A stretch of DNA of 64,000 nt from Friedmanniella luteola (GTDB lineage: Bacteria > Actinomycetota > Actinomycetes > Propionibacteriales > Propionibacteriaceae). Below the pieces are notes generated by a model. The model saw only the letters and a list, made by a program, of their open reading frames with translations, was not told the origin of the DNA and searched no databases. Shown here one piece after another: positions 1 to 6,911 of this stretch. The translations under genes were made by a program, and so were the position numbers. Numbering within the stretch: position 1 is the stretch's first letter; each line of letters starts with the position of its first letter. The stretch lies in assembly GCF_900105065.1 (NCBI RefSeq), contig NZ_LT629749.1, positions 930,001-994,000 on the forward strand. Reading direction: 5' to 3'.

Positions 1-344
1 ACCCGGTCCAGATGCCCGGCGCCAAGTTCACCCTGCGCGGCCTCGCCCTGGACTCGGTGGTGAGCCCGGGCTGCATCATCTCCGGCGGTTCGATCGAGAG
101 CTCGGTGCTGTCCCCGAACGTGCGGGTGGCCGAGAACTCGAAGGTCGACCGGTCCGTGCTGCTCAGCAACGTGCGGATCGGCCAGAAGGCCATCGTCCGC
201 AACGCCATCCTCGACAAGAACGTCGTCGTGGCCGACGGCGCCAAGATCGGCGTCAACAGCCAGGACGACCTCGACCGGGGCTTCACCGTCTCCGAGGCCG
301 GGATCACCGTCGTCGGCAAGGGTGTCAAGGTCGAGAAGAGCTGA
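1..344 (+). CDS. glgC: Glucose-1-phosphate adenylyltransferase, C-terminal part
   Basis: Only the last ~113 codons are inside the window; the start lies upstream. The visible part is the left-handed beta-helix tail of ADP-glucose pyrophosphorylase, with the repeated hexapeptides typical of GlgC (SVVSPGCIISGG, SSVLSPNVRV, RSVLLSNVRIG, AILDKNVVV) and the usual ending FTVSEAGITVVGKG. In the family this domain supports oligomerisation and allosteric control, while the catalytic nucleotidyltransferase domain would precede it. The enzyme makes ADP-glucose for glycogen and alpha-glucan synthesis in the cytoplasm. It converges on the O-methyltransferase gene. Identity is secure from the tail alone; the completeness of the gene cannot be judged. 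Confidence 0.93.
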   Translation, partial: PVQMPGAKFTLRGLALDSVVSPGCIISGGSIESSVLSPNVRVAENSKVDRSVLLSNVRIGQKAIVRNAILDKNVVVADGAKIGVNSQDDLDRGFTVSEAGITVVGKGVKVEKS

Positions 345-374
345 CCGCCGCGGCCTGGGCCGACCACCGCGGCC

Positions 375-406
375 GGCTCAGGGCGCGGGGACAGGCTCAG
401 GGCGCG
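375..406. repeat. Tandem GGCTCAGGGCGCG repeat between convergent genes
   Basis: The 13-mer GGCTCAGGGCGCG occurs at 375-387 and again at 394-406. The 12-mer GACAGGCTCAGG at 390-401 is the exact reverse complement of CCTGAGCCTGTC inside the hairpin at 31871-31913, so this looks like a short dispersed intergenic element. It may help end transcription of glgC and the facing gene. Confidence 0.5.
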
Positions 407-413
407 AGCCGGC

Positions 414-1073
414 TCAGCGCTTGGCGGCGACCAGCAGCCCGTCGCCGACGGGCAGCAGGGTGGTGACGAGGTCCTCGTGGTCGCGGAGCAGCTCCAGCGC
501 GGCGCGGACCGACTCGGTCTCCTCGTCGTTCTGGCCCGGGTCGGCGATGCGGTCACCCAGCAGGGCGTTGTCGAGCGCGATCAGCCCGCCGTGCCGCAGC
601 AGCCGGATGCCCTGCTCGACGTACTCGGGGTACTCCATCGGGTCGCCGTCGACGAAGACGAGGTCGTAGGCGCCGTCGCTCAGCCGGGGGAGCACGTTCA
701 GCGCGTCCCCGCTGATCAGCCGGAACCGCTGGGTGGGCACGCCCACCGAGAGGAACGCCTTCCGCGCCGCCTGCTGGTGGGCCGGTTCGGTGTCGACGCT
801 GGTCAGGATGCCGTCGGGCCGCATGCCGGCGAACAGCGCCAGCCCGGACACGCCCGCGCCGGTGCCGATCTCCACCACGTGGCGGGCCTGGACGGCGCGG
901 GCCAGGAGTGTCAGCGTCGCGGCGGAGCCGCGCCCGACGGAGGTGATGCCCAGCGGGACGGCGGCCTCGCGGGCGGCCGTGGCCGCCTCCGGCTCGACGA
1001 CGAAGTCCTCGGCGTAGGCCCAGGTCGCCGGCTTCGGGGCAGTCTTGGGGGAGGTCTTGCCTGACGCGGTCAC
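414..1073 (-). CDS. SAM-dependent O-methyltransferase (family 3, Rv1220c-like)
   Basis: A 219-residue class I methyltransferase of the caffeoyl-CoA/catechol O-methyltransferase type. The SAM-binding motif I reads VVEIGTGAGVSGL, followed by an acidic residue after strand 2 (SVDTEP) and the metal/substrate loop DLVFVDGDP and ALDNAL. The GTG at 1073 is preferred over the GTG at 1082, because a TAGGGT hexamer (1086-1081) lies exactly 7 nt before it, suggesting a leaderless mRNA. In mycobacteria the orthologue also sits just before sigE. The substrate is unknown. Divergent from the biotinyl carrier gene. Confidence 0.85.
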   Translation of the reverse strand: MTASGKTSPKTAPKPATWAYAEDFVVEPEAATAAREAAVPLGITSVGRGSAATLTLLARAVQARHVVEIGTGAGVSGLALFAGMRPDGILTSVDTEPAHQQAARKAFLSVGVPTQRFRLISGDALNVLPRLSDGAYDLVFVDGDPMEYPEYVEQGIRLLRHGGLIALDNALLGDRIADPGQNDEETESVRAALELLRDHEDLVTTLLPVGDGLLVAAKR

Positions 1074-1159
1074 GGGCCTCACCCTAGCGACATCCGGACC
1101 GCCTCCACTCCGCCGCCGGGCGGTCCGGACGAGGCGTCGCTCACCCTACGATGGGGCTC

Positions 1160-1387
1160 ATGAGCCATACCGTCGTCGCCGAGCTGGTGGCCGCCGTGAT
1201 GAAGGTGGAGGTCGCCGTCGGCCAGCGGGTGAGCGCGGAGGACCCGGTGGTCATCCTCGAGTCGATGAAGATGGAGATCCCGGTGCTGGCCGAGGTGTCC
1301 GGCGCGGTGGCGGAGATCGTCGTCGCCGCCGGTGACGTGGTGAACGACGGCGACCCGCTGGTGGTCATCGCCCCCGACGGGCGCTGA
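1160..1387 (+). CDS. Biotin/lipoyl-attachment carrier protein (TB7.3-like)
   Basis: A 75-residue single-domain carrier. It carries the biotinylation motif ESMKMEIPV with acceptor lysine near residue 37, followed by the second half of the flattened barrel (GDVVNDGDPLVVI). Free-standing proteins of this kind resemble mycobacterial TB7.3 (Rv3221c), which is biotinylated and found beside sigH; here it lies two genes before sigE. A carboxylase partner is not visible nearby. The ATG at 1160 is chosen because TACGAT (1147-1152) sits 7 nt upstream; an ATG at 1151 would overlap that hexamer. Confidence 0.85.
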   Translation: MSHTVVAELVAAVMKVEVAVGQRVSAEDPVVILESMKMEIPVLAEVSGAVAEIVVAAGDVVNDGDPLVVIAPDGR

Positions 1388-1431
1388 GCGGCTCCACCCC
1401 GCCGGGGTGCGCTGACCCTAGGATGACGACC

Positions 1432-2319
1432 ATGCCTACGCCGCCGTTCGGCCGTCTGCTGACCGCCATGGTGACGCCCTTCCGGGCCGACGGCGCCCTG
1501 GACCTGGACGCGGCCGCCGCGCTGGCCACCTACCTCGTCGACGACCTGCGGAACGACGGGCTGGTCATCAGCGGCACCACGGGGGAGTCCCCGACCACCA
1601 CCGACGCCGAGAAGGCCGAGCTGCTCCGCGTCGTCCTGGACGCCGTCGGCGACCGGGCCTCCGTCCTGACGGGGGTCGGCACCTTCTCCACCGCGCACAC
1701 CGTCGAGCTGGCCCGGCAGGCCGCCGAGGTGGGCGCGCACGGCCTGCTCGTCGTCACGCCGTACTACTCGCGTCCGCCGCAGGCCGGGCTGCTGGAGCAC
1801 TTCCGGACCGTCGCCGACGCGACCGACCGGCCCGTCATGCTGTACGACCACCCTGGCCGCGCCGCCGTCCCGCTGGCCCGCGACACCCTGCTGCGGCTGG
1901 CCGAGCACGAGCGCGTCATCGCGGTCAAGGACGCCACCGGCGACCCGGTCGCCAGCTCGGCCGTGGTCGCGGCCACGGGCCTGGCCTACTACTCCGGTGA
2001 CGACCCGATGACCCTCCCGCTGCTCGCGGTCGGGGCCGTCGGCGTCGTCGGCACCTCGACCCACTTCAGCGCGCTGGGCACCCGGGCGATGATCGAGGCC
2101 TACCTCGCCGGGGACGTCGCCGGCGCGCTGGCGTGGCACCGCCGCCTGCTGCCGATCTTCACCGGCGTCTTCGCCACCCAGGGCGTCATCCTCGTCAAGG
2201 CCGGGCTCGCCCTGCAGGGCCGTCCCGTCGGCGGCCTGCGCGCGCCCCTGGTGCCCGCCACCGCCGAGGAGACCGCCGCCCTCGCCCGCGCCCTCGAGGC
2301 TGCCGGCCTGCCGGTCTGA
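1432..2319 (+). CDS. dapA: Dihydrodipicolinate synthase (DapA family)
   Basis: A 295-residue TIM-barrel class I aldolase. Visible hallmarks are the GTTGES phosphate/pyruvate loop (about 48-53), the catalytic-site tyrosine in MLYDHPGR (Y138) and the Schiff-base lysine in VIAVKDATG (K166). The family member expected here condenses pyruvate with aspartate semialdehyde to start lysine and diaminopimelate synthesis. The usual LYNIPGR is LYDHPGR here, a mild variant seen among actinobacterial copies. Start ATG 1432 follows TAGGAT (1419-1424) by 7 nt, so the transcript is probably leaderless. A sugar-acid aldolase of the same superfamily is the alternative. Confidence 0.87.
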   Translation: MPTPPFGRLLTAMVTPFRADGALDLDAAAALATYLVDDLRNDGLVISGTTGESPTTTDAEKAELLRVVLDAVGDRASVLTGVGTFSTAHTVELARQAAEVGAHGLLVVTPYYSRPPQAGLLEHFRTVADATDRPVMLYDHPGRAAVPLARDTLLRLAEHERVIAVKDATGDPVASSAVVAATGLAYYSGDDPMTLPLLAVGAVGVVGTSTHFSALGTRAMIEAYLAGDVAGALAWHRRLLPIFTGVFATQGVILVKAGLALQGRPVGGLRAPLVPATAEETAALARALEAAGLPV

Positions 2320-2369
2320 CCCCGGGCGGCGCCCACGCCCCGCTCGACGCCGCGTCGCCCCCGTCAGTG

Positions 2370-2400
2370 CCCGCCCCGCCCCACCCCCCCGCCCCGCCCC
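2370..2400 (-). other. G-rich tract able to form a quadruplex (minus strand)
   Basis: Between dapA and sigE the plus strand is almost pure C with single interruptions. The minus strand therefore has at least six runs of three to seven G separated by one base, a textbook G-quadruplex motif. It lies directly before the inverted-repeat element at 2404-2491. No gene is seen in 2320-2725. Confidence 0.6.
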
Positions 2401-2403
2401 GGT

Positions 2404-2491
2404 CCGTCCCCCACTTCACACCCCTGCGGTGGTCCCCGCCCCCGTTGCCCGGGGTGTGAAGTCCACCGACGGGGTGTGACGTGGGGGACGG
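2404..2491. promoter_or_regulatory. Long inverted repeat with three GGGGTGTGA boxes upstream of sigE
   Basis: The left arm at 2404-2424 matches the reverse complement of 2471-2491 at 20 of 21 positions. A middle copy at 2451-2462 is a perfect 12-nt match to the same left arm. The box GGGGTGTGA therefore occurs directly at 2451 and 2471 (20 bp, two helical turns) and inverted at 2416-2424. This could be an operator array for a sigE regulator, or alternative hairpins after dapA. There is no T tract. Confidence 0.6.
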
Positions 2492-2575
2492 GCTCCGCCC
2501 GGCGCGCGGCAGGGTGGCGACGCCGGCCGCCGAGCGGGAAGATCGTCCCACCGGGCACCGACACCGCGGGGGACG

Positions 2576-2601
2576 GGAACGCCCCGGTCCTGGACGGCGT
2601 T
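2576..2601 (+). promoter_or_regulatory. ECF-sigma promoter of sigE
   Basis: GGAAC at 2576-2580, 17-nt spacer, CGTT at 2598-2601. This equals the SigE/SigH-type consensus (GGAAC-N16-18-CGTT) known in actinobacteria. It predicts a start near 2607 and a leader of about 119 nt before the sigE ATG, consistent with autoregulation or control by a SigH-like factor. Confidence 0.6.
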
Positions 2602-2725
2602 CTGCCACCGGGAGGTGGGACGGGTGCACAGGTCGTTCACAGGCTTCGGCCAGCGGGATGCCAGGAACGAGGGTCAGACTGGAAGGCCCGAACGTGGCCG
2701 TCCCGGCCGCAAGGAGGTCGTCCCC

Positions 2726-3412
2726 ATGGCTCAGTGGCCCGCTCCCGACCCGGAGCAGTGGCAGCCGCCGGTCGACGCGACCTCCGACGCCGAGCCACCC
2801 GTCTGGACCCCGCCCACCTGGGAGGAGGTCGTCCGCGACCACAGCGCCCGCGTGTACCGCCTGGCCTACCGGTTGACCGGCAACGCGCACGACGCCGAGG
2901 ACCTGACGCAGGACGTCTTCGTCCGCGTCTTCCGCTCCCTGCACCGCTTCCAGCCCGGCACCTTCGAGGGCTGGATCCACCGGATCACCACGAACCTCTT
3001 CCTGGACGGCGCCCGCCGCCGGCAGAAGATCCGCTTCGACGGCATGGCCGACGGCTCCGAGGAGCGGCTGCCCAGCAGCTGGCCCACCCCGTCCGAGCAG
3101 CTCGCCGACGCCGACCTCGACCACGACGTCGCCGCCGCCCTGGCCGCGCTGTCCCCGGACTTCCGGGCGGCCGTCGTGCTCTGCGACATCGAGGGGCTGA
3201 GCTACGACGAGATCAGCGAGGTCCTCGACATCAAGATCGGCACCGTCCGCAGCCGCATCCACCGCGGGCGCTCGCAGCTCCGCGCCGCCCTGGCCCACCG
3301 CCGCCCCACCGGGGAGCGCGGCCGGTACCTCGGTGTGGAGGTGGAGCGGGGCGAGGCCGCACCGGCCCGCGGCGAGCGTCGCGGCCGGGCGGAACGGGAG
3401 CGCGTCGGGTGA
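2726..3412 (+). CDS. sigE: ECF RNA polymerase sigma factor SigE
   Basis: A 228-residue group 4 sigma factor. Region 2 is visible as RVYRLAYRLTGNAHDAEDLTQ with DVFVRVFRSL following, and region 4 as LSPDFRAAVVLCDIEGLSYDE followed by the helix-turn-helix ending GTVRSRIHRGR. Start ATG 2726 has a strong AAGGAGG (2711-2717) 8 nt upstream; longer in-frame starts lie before this site. The stop overlaps the GTG of the anti-sigma gene by 4 nt, giving translational coupling so that sigma and antagonist are made together. The order sigE, anti-sigma, htrA, tatB is the conserved envelope-stress operon. Confidence 0.95.
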   Translation: MAQWPAPDPEQWQPPVDATSDAEPPVWTPPTWEEVVRDHSARVYRLAYRLTGNAHDAEDLTQDVFVRVFRSLHRFQPGTFEGWIHRITTNLFLDGARRRQKIRFDGMADGSEERLPSSWPTPSEQLADADLDHDVAAALAALSPDFRAAVVLCDIEGLSYDEISEVLDIKIGTVRSRIHRGRSQLRAALAHRRPTGERGRYLGVEVERGEAAPARGERRGRAERERVG

Positions 3413-4911
3413 CCCGCCGGCCCTGCCGTCCCCTCGCCGAGGACCGCTCCGCGCTCGTCGACGGCTCGCTGCCGCCCGCGCGCCGGGAGCGGCTGCTCGT
3501 GCACCTGGTGCACTGCACCCCCTGCCGGGACGACGTCGCCGAGCTCCGTCGGCTCCGGGAGTCGCTGCGGCGCCGGACCTCGTCCGAGGCCCCGCACGAC
3601 CTCGCGCAGCGACTGGTCCTCATCGCCGGCGCGGAGGCGCGGGCGCCGCTGTGGTGCCGGCCCTTCCGCCGCACCCGCCGCGGCACGCTGACCAGCCGTC
3701 GCCGGGTCCGCCGTCTCCGTGCGGCCGCCGCGCTCGCCGTCGGCACCAGTGTCGTGGGGGCCGGTGCCCTCGGCTGGGTGGCCGCGCCCGCCGCAGCCCT
3801 CACCCCCGTCGCCGACCCGGCGGTGCGGGCGCAGGCCGACCTCGGCGCCACCCTCGCCCAGCTCCCGCTCGTGGACCCGGCCGTCGGTGCGGTGGTCAGC
3901 GCCGACCCGGCCGACCTCACCGGTCGCGCCCCGGTCGGCGGGCGGGCGCCGGCCGTCACCGGGAGCCGCACCATCGACGCCGTCACCGCGGCCGGCGTGC
4001 TCCGCCGCGCCCTGCGGGCGGTCGACCAGGTCGGCTACCGGGGCGTCCAGGACGTCCGCTCCCGCAGCGCCGCCGGGACCGTGGCCGCGACCGTCCTGGT
4101 CCGTGCCGTGCCGGGCCAGGGCAGCACCGCCGAGGTCCTCGACGCCGACGGCGACGCGGTCGCGAGCAGCACGACCCCCGCCCCAGGACCGGGTCGGCTG
4201 CCCGACGACAGCGCCGTGGACCTGCTGGCCTCCCACCACCGGCTCGAGGGCTGGTCCGACGGGCAGGCCGCGGGCCGCCCCGCCGCCGTCGTCCAGGCCA
4301 CCCGCGCTGACGGCACCCCCGCCGCCCGCTGGTGGGTCGACGAGGCCACCGGCCTGCTGCTGGCCCAGCAGACGTTCGACGCGGACGGTGGGCCGCTGGT
4401 CGCGGCCGGCTTCGCCGTGGTCGAGGTGGACCCGCCCGCCGCGGAGCTGGCCCCCCTGCCCCAGCGTGCCGGTGTGGTCGCGGCCAGCACGACGCTGACC
4501 CTCTCGAACGCGCCCGCGCTCGCCCAGGAGGGCTGGTCCTGCGACGAGCGGCTGGCCGGGCTGGCGCTCGTCCGGCTGCGCAGCGACGGGGCGGCCGAGC
4601 CGGGTGCGGTGCACCTGGTCTACAGCGACGGCGTCTCGACCGTGAGCGTGCACGAGCAGCGCGGCGCCCTCGCCACCGGACCGGACGGCTCGTCGTGGGA
4701 CACCACCCTCGGGGCCTGGACCCGGACCGGTCCGGCCAGCCTGGCCAGCTGGCAGTCGGGGGACCGGGTCTTCACCGTGGCCACCGACGGACCCAGCACC
4801 CTGCTGGCCGCCGCCGTGGCCTCGTTGCCCCACGAGCCGTCGCAGGAGCGCACTACGATGGGGCGCATCCGCGAGGGCTGGGGAACGCTGCTGGCCGACA
4901 TGAAGGGCTAG
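3409..4911 (+). CDS. Anti-sigma factor fused to an RseB-like sensor domain
   Basis: A 500-residue protein with three parts. Residues 1-100 hold an anti-sigma zinc finger, H32-x3-C36-x2-C39 (HLVHCTPC), expected to bind SigE in the cytoplasm. Residues ~104-127 form one membrane segment (AAAALAVGTSVVGAGALGW). Residues ~135-500 are an extracytoplasmic region with the pattern of MucB/RseB proteins (paired beta modules, RWWVDEATGLLLAQQTF, YSDGVSTVSVHEQ). Mycobacterial RseA is only about 150 residues, so this gene appears to combine RseA and RseB functions. GTG start overlaps sigE (GTGA). The downstream HtrA may cleave it; that is inference from the order. Confidence 0.85.
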   Translation: MTRRPCRPLAEDRSALVDGSLPPARRERLLVHLVHCTPCRDDVAELRRLRESLRRRTSSEAPHDLAQRLVLIAGAEARAPLWCRPFRRTRRGTLTSRRRVRRLRAAAALAVGTSVVGAGALGWVAAPAAALTPVADPAVRAQADLGATLAQLPLVDPAVGAVVSADPADLTGRAPVGGRAPAVTGSRTIDAVTAAGVLRRALRAVDQVGYRGVQDVRSRSAAGTVAATVLVRAVPGQGSTAEVLDADGDAVASSTTPAPGPGRLPDDSAVDLLASHHRLEGWSDGQAAGRPAAVVQATRADGTPAARWWVDEATGLLLAQQTFDADGGPLVAAGFAVVEVDPPAAELAPLPQRAGVVAASTTLTLSNAPALAQEGWSCDERLAGLALVRLRSDGAAEPGAVHLVYSDGVSTVSVHEQRGALATGPDGSSWDTTLGAWTRTGPASLASWQSGDRVFTVATDGPSTLLAAAVASLPHEPSQERTTMGRIREGWGTLLADMKG

Positions 4912-4915
4912 GTCA

Positions 4916-6433
4916 TTGGGCGAGAACACCCCGCCGGGCAGCAGCTCCGGCGGCCCCCGCCCCGGAGACCCCGCACCGCAGGGTCCGCCTCCCGACGAGC
5001 AGTACTGGGCCCCGTTCGGCCGCCCGCCCGCCCCGGAGCCGGCCCCGCCGCCGCTGCCCGGCGCGACGCCGCAGACCGCCGCGACCGACCCGCACGCCGA
5101 CACCGACGCCGGCGCGGACACCGCACCGCTGCCGGTGGGGGAGTGGAGCCGCCCGGACGCCTGGACGCCGCGCGGGCCCGGCTTCGACACCCAGCCGACC
5201 CAGGCTCCCGTGCCGTCCCCCTACGCCGCAGCACCGCCCCCGTGGGGTCCGCCGTCCTCGTCCGGTCCGCAGGCCTGGGGGCCGCCGCCGCCGTTCTCCC
5301 CACCAGCGGGCGCCGGCTCGACGGCGCTCCCCGGCCCTGCGGCCCGGCGCCGCAGCCGGCTGTGGCCGGTCCTCGCCCTCGCCGCCCTGACCGCCCTGCT
5401 GGTCGGCGGTGCGGCCGGCTACGGCGGCTCGCTGCTCGCCGGCCGCGGCACGGCCGGCCCGACGGTCGCGACCAGCGCCCCGGCCGACCCGGGCACCAGC
5501 GGCAGCGCCCGCCCGCTGCCGGCGCCGCCGGCCCAGGCGGACACCGTCGAGGTCGCCAAGCGGGTGCTGCCCGGCACCGTGATGATCCAGACCGGCAGCT
5601 CGACGGGGTCCGGGTTCGTGCTCGACACCGCCGGCCGGATCATGACCAACAACCACGTCGTGGCCGGGGCCGCCGACGGCGACCGGATCCGCGTCGTCTT
5701 CTCCGACGGCCGTCGGCAGAACGCCACCCTGGTGGGCCGCAGCCCCTCCTACGACCTGGCCGTCATCAAGGTCCGGGCCTCCGAGGACCTCGAGCCGCTG
5801 CCGTTCGGTGACTCCGAGGCCATCGAGGTGGGCCAGCCGGTCATCGCGGTCGGCGCCCCGCTGGGCCTGCCCGGCACCGTCACCCAGGGCATCGTGAGCG
5901 CGCAGGACCGGCCCGTCGTCGTCAACGGCGGCTCGGACGCCGACGCCCCGACCGCCTACATCAACGCCATCCAGACCGACGCCCCGATCAACCCCGGCAA
6001 CTCGGGCGGGCCGCTGGTCGACGCCGCCGGACGCGTGATCGGCGTGAACTCCGCGATCCTCACCCTCGGGTCCAGCCAGGGCCAGACCGGCAACATCGGG
6101 CTCGGCTTCGCCATCCCCGTCGACCAGGCCCGCCAGATCGGCCGGCAGCTCGCGGAGAAGGGCAAGGCCAGCTACCCCGTCATCGGGGCGACCGTGCAGG
6201 ACACCAGCTCGGGCGTCCAGCTGCAGACCGTCGAGTCCGGCGGCCCCGCCGACGACGCGGGGCTGCGGCAGGGGGACGTGGTCACCCGGATCGACGACCA
6301 GCGGGTGCGGACCATGGAGGAGCTGATCGTCACGATCCGCACGCGACGGCCGGGCCAGGCGGTCGTGCTCGACTACACTCGCGGCTCGGCCGACCGGTCG
6401 GCCAGGGTCACGCTGGGCAGCAAGGAGGGGTGA
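4916..6433 (+). CDS. htrA: Membrane-anchored HtrA/DegP serine protease
   Basis: A 505-residue trypsin-like protease. Residues 1-148 are a Pro/Gly-rich cytoplasmic tail, 149-171 a transmembrane anchor, then the protease domain with the triad H247 (TNNHVVAG), D280 (SYDLAVIKV) and S363 (NPGNSGGPLV), and a C-terminal PDZ domain (VESGGPADDAGLRQGDVV). It degrades or refolds damaged envelope proteins outside the membrane. Starts at a rare TTG, with AAGGG 8 nt upstream, only 4 nt after the anti-sigma stop, so it belongs to the sigE operon. Its stop overlaps the tatB leader. Confidence 0.93.
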   Translation: MGENTPPGSSSGGPRPGDPAPQGPPPDEQYWAPFGRPPAPEPAPPPLPGATPQTAATDPHADTDAGADTAPLPVGEWSRPDAWTPRGPGFDTQPTQAPVPSPYAAAPPPWGPPSSSGPQAWGPPPPFSPPAGAGSTALPGPAARRRSRLWPVLALAALTALLVGGAAGYGGSLLAGRGTAGPTVATSAPADPGTSGSARPLPAPPAQADTVEVAKRVLPGTVMIQTGSSTGSGFVLDTAGRIMTNNHVVAGAADGDRIRVVFSDGRRQNATLVGRSPSYDLAVIKVRASEDLEPLPFGDSEAIEVGQPVIAVGAPLGLPGTVTQGIVSAQDRPVVVNGGSDADAPTAYINAIQTDAPINPGNSGGPLVDAAGRVIGVNSAILTLGSSQGQTGNIGLGFAIPVDQARQIGRQLAEKGKASYPVIGATVQDTSSGVQLQTVESGGPADDAGLRQGDVVTRIDDQRVRTMEELIVTIRTRRPGQAVVLDYTRGSADRSARVTLGSKEG

Positions 6434-6435
6434 GC

Positions 6436-6864
6436 ATGACGCCGATGCTGCTCGACATCAACGGGCCCGAGTTCCTGCTCCTGCTGGTCATCGCCGTGGT
6501 GCTGTTCGGCCCCGACCGGCTGCCCGACCTGGCCCGCAAGGCGGCCCGCGTCGTCCAGTACGTCCGGACCATCGCCGGCACCGCCCAGGAGCAGATCACC
6601 AAGGAGCTGGGCCCCGGGTTCGAGGACGTGGACCTGCGGGACCTGAACCCCAAGTCGTTCATCCAGAAGCACCTGCTGGACGACGTCCAGCCCATCGTCG
6701 CCGACGTCAAGGCCGAGATCAGCGACGTGTCCGCGACGGTGAGCGGGGAGCCCTCCGACGTCGCCGACGCGATCAACGGCGTCAAGGGCGAGGAGCCGGA
6801 GATGGCCGGGGCCGCGGCCGGCCCGGCCCGCGTGCTCACCCCGTTCGACTCCGACGCGACCTGA
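6436..6864 (+). CDS. tatB: Twin-arginine translocase subunit TatB
   Basis: A 142-residue protein with a short N-out region, one hydrophobic segment (PEFLLLLVIAVVLFGPDRLP) and an amphipathic helix (DLARKAARVVQYVRTI), as in TatA/TatB. The GPDRLP hinge and the following QEQITKELGPGFEDVDLRDL stretch match actinobacterial TatB rather than TatA. TatB recognises Tat signal peptides together with TatC. ATG 6436 has AAGGAGG (6422-6428) at ideal spacing; the GTG at 6430 is too close to that site. Last gene of the sigE-htrA-tatB run. Confidence 0.88.
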   Translation: MTPMLLDINGPEFLLLLVIAVVLFGPDRLPDLARKAARVVQYVRTIAGTAQEQITKELGPGFEDVDLRDLNPKSFIQKHLLDDVQPIVADVKAEISDVSATVSGEPSDVADAINGVKGEEPEMAGAAAGPARVLTPFDSDAT

Positions 6865-6911
6865 GCCGGACCGCCCGCCCCGGGACTCCCGGGAGCCGGG
6901 CGGAGCCGTCG

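Noticed and set aside
2615-2725. Longer sigE reading from ATG-like starts at 2615
   Set aside because: The extension would be translated through the region with the strong AAGGAGG site at 2711-2717, has no conserved sequence, and the shorter form fits the family length.
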